Source of the DNA: Burkholderiales bacterium
GTDB lineage: Bacteria; Pseudomonadota; Gammaproteobacteria; Burkholderiales; Casimicrobiaceae
Length of the DNA: 5,372 bases
Direction of reading: 5' to 3'
Assembly: GCA_031277445.1 (NCBI GenBank)
Contig: JAITMH010000021.1
Coordinates: forward strand, 1 to 5,372
Shown: positions 3,881 to 5,372 of the stretch, in pieces
Layout of the letters: every line of letters starts with the position of its first letter
Numbering within the stretch: position 1 is the first letter of the stretch
Position numbers and translations under genes: made by a program
The notes under the pieces: model-generated
What the model saw: the letters and a program-made list of their open reading frames with translations, nothing else
Told to the model about the DNA's origin: nothing
Database searches by the model: none

Positions 3881-5209
3881 ATGGACGCCATTGATATTGA
3901 TATTACAGCGGCGCTGGCGGTGCCCATGAGCTGGCTTGATCGGACGCTGGCGGCGCTGGCGGCGCCCATGGGCTGGCTTGATCTGGTGCTGACACTGACG
4001 AGTATTGCGGTCGCTTACGGAGTGAGCTGGTACTGGCATTCAAAGCAGCGAAAAAAATGGCAGGCGTTGTCGGAGCAACCGCTGCCCGGCGGTATGTTGC
4101 GTGTGGTGTCTCCGCTGCTGGCGCTGTTACTCCTGCTGTTGGCGCGCTCGATCTTTCATCTCTACAACGAGCCTTTTTTTCTTGATATTGCGCTGCCGCT
4201 GATGCTGGCGCTGGCAGCGATCCGGATACTGGTTTACGCATTGCGCCTCACGTTCAACCACACCCTCTGGCTGAAAACGTCGGAACTCGCCGTCACTTTC
4301 ATCATCTGGTCTTTGGTGGTGTTGTACTTTTTCGGTATTCTGCCCGGCCTGAAGAACGAACTGAACAGCATCGTACTGCCGCTCGGAACAGATGTGTCGT
4401 TGTGGACACTGGTCAAAGGCATTGTGGTGCTGATTCTGACCGTGCTGGCAACCTTGTGGGTGGCCGACATCATCGAGCGCCGCCTTCTGCCGAAAACTCA
4501 AATAACACATGAAGCATCATACAATAGCCGTTTACTGCTGGCGCGTTTTTTGCGAGCGCTGCTGCTGGTGGTGGCGGTGTTTCTCGCGCTGCAAAGCATC
4601 GGCATCGACTTGACCCTGTTCGCGCTACTGGGTGGCGCAATCGGTGTCGGTATCGGCTTCGGGCTGCAAAAAATCGTCGCTAATTACATCGCCGGTTTTG
4701 CCGTGCTATTTGAACATGCAATCAAAATCGGTGATATGGTCACAGTCGATGGGCATTTCGGCGTCGTCCGCGAAGTGACCGCCCGCTATGTCGTTATCCG
4801 CAATATCGAAGGCGTTGATGCGATGGTGCCGAATGAAACCTTACTGACACAAACGGTGTTTAATCATTCATCGGGACAGCTTGAAGTGCGTATCACACTT
4901 CCGATACGGGTAGCGTATGGCACCGACTTGCCGCTGGCGCTGCGGCTGATGGAACAGGCGGCGACCATCGAGCCGCGTGTTGTTGCCGACGGTAAACGAG
5001 CGCCGGCCGCCTTCATCGTTGATTTCGGCGAGAGCAGCATTAACCTGTTATTGGGTGTCTGGGTTCGTGACCCGGAAAATGGAACCATCAGGCCGAGAAG
5101 CAGCATCAACCTGCGCCTCTGGAACCTTTTTGACCAGCACGGCATTGAGATACCGTTCCCGCAGCGCGAAGTGCGTTTGCTGGATCAGGGATCAGAGGTC
5201 AGGGATTAG
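3881..5209 (+). CDS. Small-conductance mechanosensitive channel (MscS) family protein
   Basis: A 442-residue inner-membrane protein. MscS-type channels open under membrane tension and release solutes during hypo-osmotic shock. Hydrophobic segments at about 33-52, 73-94, 98-121, 134-156, 175-197 and 219-240 precede the pore helix. This makes it a larger MscS homologue with extra N-terminal helices, not the 286-residue E. coli MscS. The pore region LFALLGGAIGVGIGFGLQKIVANYIAG is split here as 246-258 and 259-272; it has the Gly-rich spacing of MscS TM3 (G251, G252, G255, G257, G259, G261). The beta domain follows, with IGDMVTVDG (283-291) and VPNETLLTQTVFNHS (316-330), then the C-terminal alpha/beta domain ending in the typical GIEIPFPQREV (421-431). 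Residues 12-39 are a 14-residue tandem duplication. The last 8 or so residues and TAG come from heptamer repeats. Start chosen from the AAGGA at 3868-3872. The ion specificity and exact subfamily are unknown. Confidence 0.92.
   Translation: MDAIDIDITAALAVPMSWLDRTLAALAAPMGWLDLVLTLTSIAVAYGVSWYWHSKQRKKWQALSEQPLPGGMLRVVSPLLALLLLLLARSIFHLYNEPFFLDIALPLMLALAAIRILVYALRLTFNHTLWLKTSELAVTFIIWSLVVLYFFGILPGLKNELNSIVLPLGTDVSLWTLVKGIVVLILTVLATLWVADIIERRLLPKTQITHEASYNSRLLLARFLRALLLVVAVFLALQSIGIDLTLFALLGGAIGVGIGFGLQKIVANYIAGFAVLFEHAIKIGDMVTVDGHFGVVREVTARYVVIRNIEGVDAMVPNETLLTQTVFNHSSGQLEVRITLPIRVAYGTDLPLALRLMEQAATIEPRVVADGKRAPAAFIVDFGESSINLLLGVWVRDPENGTIRPRSSINLRLWNLFDQHGIEIPFPQREVRLLDQGSEVRD
3908..3983 (+). 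repeat. 42-bp in-frame tandem duplication in the mscS-type gene
   Basis: Bases 3908-3941 and 3950-3983 are 34-base copies differing at two positions (T/C and A/G), offset by 42 bases or 14 codons. The protein reads AALAVPMSWLDRTL then AALAAPMGWLDLVL (residues 12-25 and 26-39). The frame is kept, and the duplication lies before or at the start of the first hydrophobic segment. Confidence 0.9.
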
Positions 5210-5216
5210 GGATCAG
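5182..5216 (+). repeat. Five heptamer repeats spanning the mscS stop codon
   Basis: Five contiguous 7-base units: GGATCAG, GGATCAG, AGGTCAG, GGATTAG, GGATCAG. The TAG stop (5207-5209) belongs to the fourth unit, where GGATTAG differs from GGATCAG by one C-to-T change. AGGTCAG and neighbours match the reverse complement of the TGACCTCTGA stretch at 3856-3865 upstream of the gene. Confidence 0.9.
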
Positions 5217-5224
5217 AAAGTACG

Positions 5225-5365
5225 CTCACGCGAATGAAAAGCAAAAAAAAAAAAAAAACACGAAAACCACGAAATTTTTAACCGCAAAGAACACAAAAAA
5301 TATCTCACGCGAAGAGCGCGGAGTCTCCCTCCCCTTCAAGGGGAGGGTCGGGGTGGGGATGGGGT
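5225..5365 (+). repeat. Repeat cluster downstream of the mscS-type gene
   Basis: In order: a truncated CTCACGCGAA unit (5225-5234); a run of 16 A (5243-5258); two CACGAAA units (5259-5265, 5268-5274); TTTTTAAC; CGCAAAG and CACAAAA (5283-5289, 5292-5298); CGCGAAG and CGCGGAG (5308-5314, 5317-5323); then a C-rich/G-rich hairpin CCCTCCCC/GGGGAGGG (5327-5334 with 5340-5347), followed by G-rich sequence. Each pair of units is spaced exactly 9 nt. No gene is visible from 5210 to the end of the window. The A-run on the plus strand cannot be a terminator U-run for the upstream gene, but could act as one for a minus-strand transcript. Confidence 0.85.
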
Positions 5366-5372
5366 TATCAAA

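Noticed and set aside
5243..5258. Run of 16 A as evidence of a sequencing artefact or terminator
   Set aside because: A-runs accompany these repeats elsewhere (1614-1620, 3099-3106), so it fits the family. On the plus strand it gives an A-run, not a terminator U-run; its exact length may still be a sequencing uncertainty.

Overview
The window reads as chromosomal DNA from a Gram-negative proteobacterium, most likely a betaproteobacterium. This is inferred from the purM-purN order, an RsmB-type rRNA cytosine methyltransferase with the CAGAGGKT form of the SAM motif, and an MscS-family channel ending in GIEIPFPQREV. No rRNA or marker gene settles the taxon. All four convincing genes lie on the + strand: the 3' two thirds of purM (1-696), purN (916-1581), an rsmB-like gene (1729-3075) and an mscS-type channel gene (3881-5209). 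The two pur genes act in de novo purine synthesis, the third in rRNA modification, the fourth in osmotic safety. They are housekeeping neighbours, not one pathway.

The unusual part is the DNA between the genes. Every gap is packed with short repeats: (a) CACGAAA units at 9-nt spacing next to TTAACC; (b) CTCACGCGAAGGCGCGAAG units; (c) CGCAAAG units; (d) heptamers of the GGATCAG/GAATCAG type; (e) C-rich/G-rich hairpins of the CCCTCTCCC...GGGAGAGGG type; (f) ATTCTGCG...CGCAGAAT palindromes. Types a, b and c share the form CRCRAAR and may be diverged versions of one unit. The type a copies sit as matched inverted pairs around purN (30 bp identical) and around the rsmB-like gene (26 bp identical). 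The repeats also run into genes: the last 18 residues of the RsmB-like protein and about the last 8 of the MscS protein, with both stop codons, are made of repeat sequence.

The 805-base gap at 3076-3880 contains the best candidate for something new, a 383-bp gene-less element at 3351-3733. It has perfect 15-bp terminal inverted repeats and is flanked by an 11-bp direct repeat, CCCCCAACCCC. Removing the element and one direct-repeat copy restores an intact C-rich/G-rich hairpin repeat, so the insertion can be read in the sequence. Its ends and target-duplication length resemble the IS4/IS231 group. Inside is a nested palindrome (3501-3690) that could fold into a large cruciform or RNA structure.

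Just downstream, seven perfect copies of GATTCCT (3800-3848) lie between a possible promoter and the ribosome binding site of the mscS gene, a layout that could vary expression by slippage. That gene also has a 42-bp in-frame tandem duplication near its 5' end. No tRNA, rRNA, CRISPR array, riboswitch or convincing intrinsic terminator was seen.
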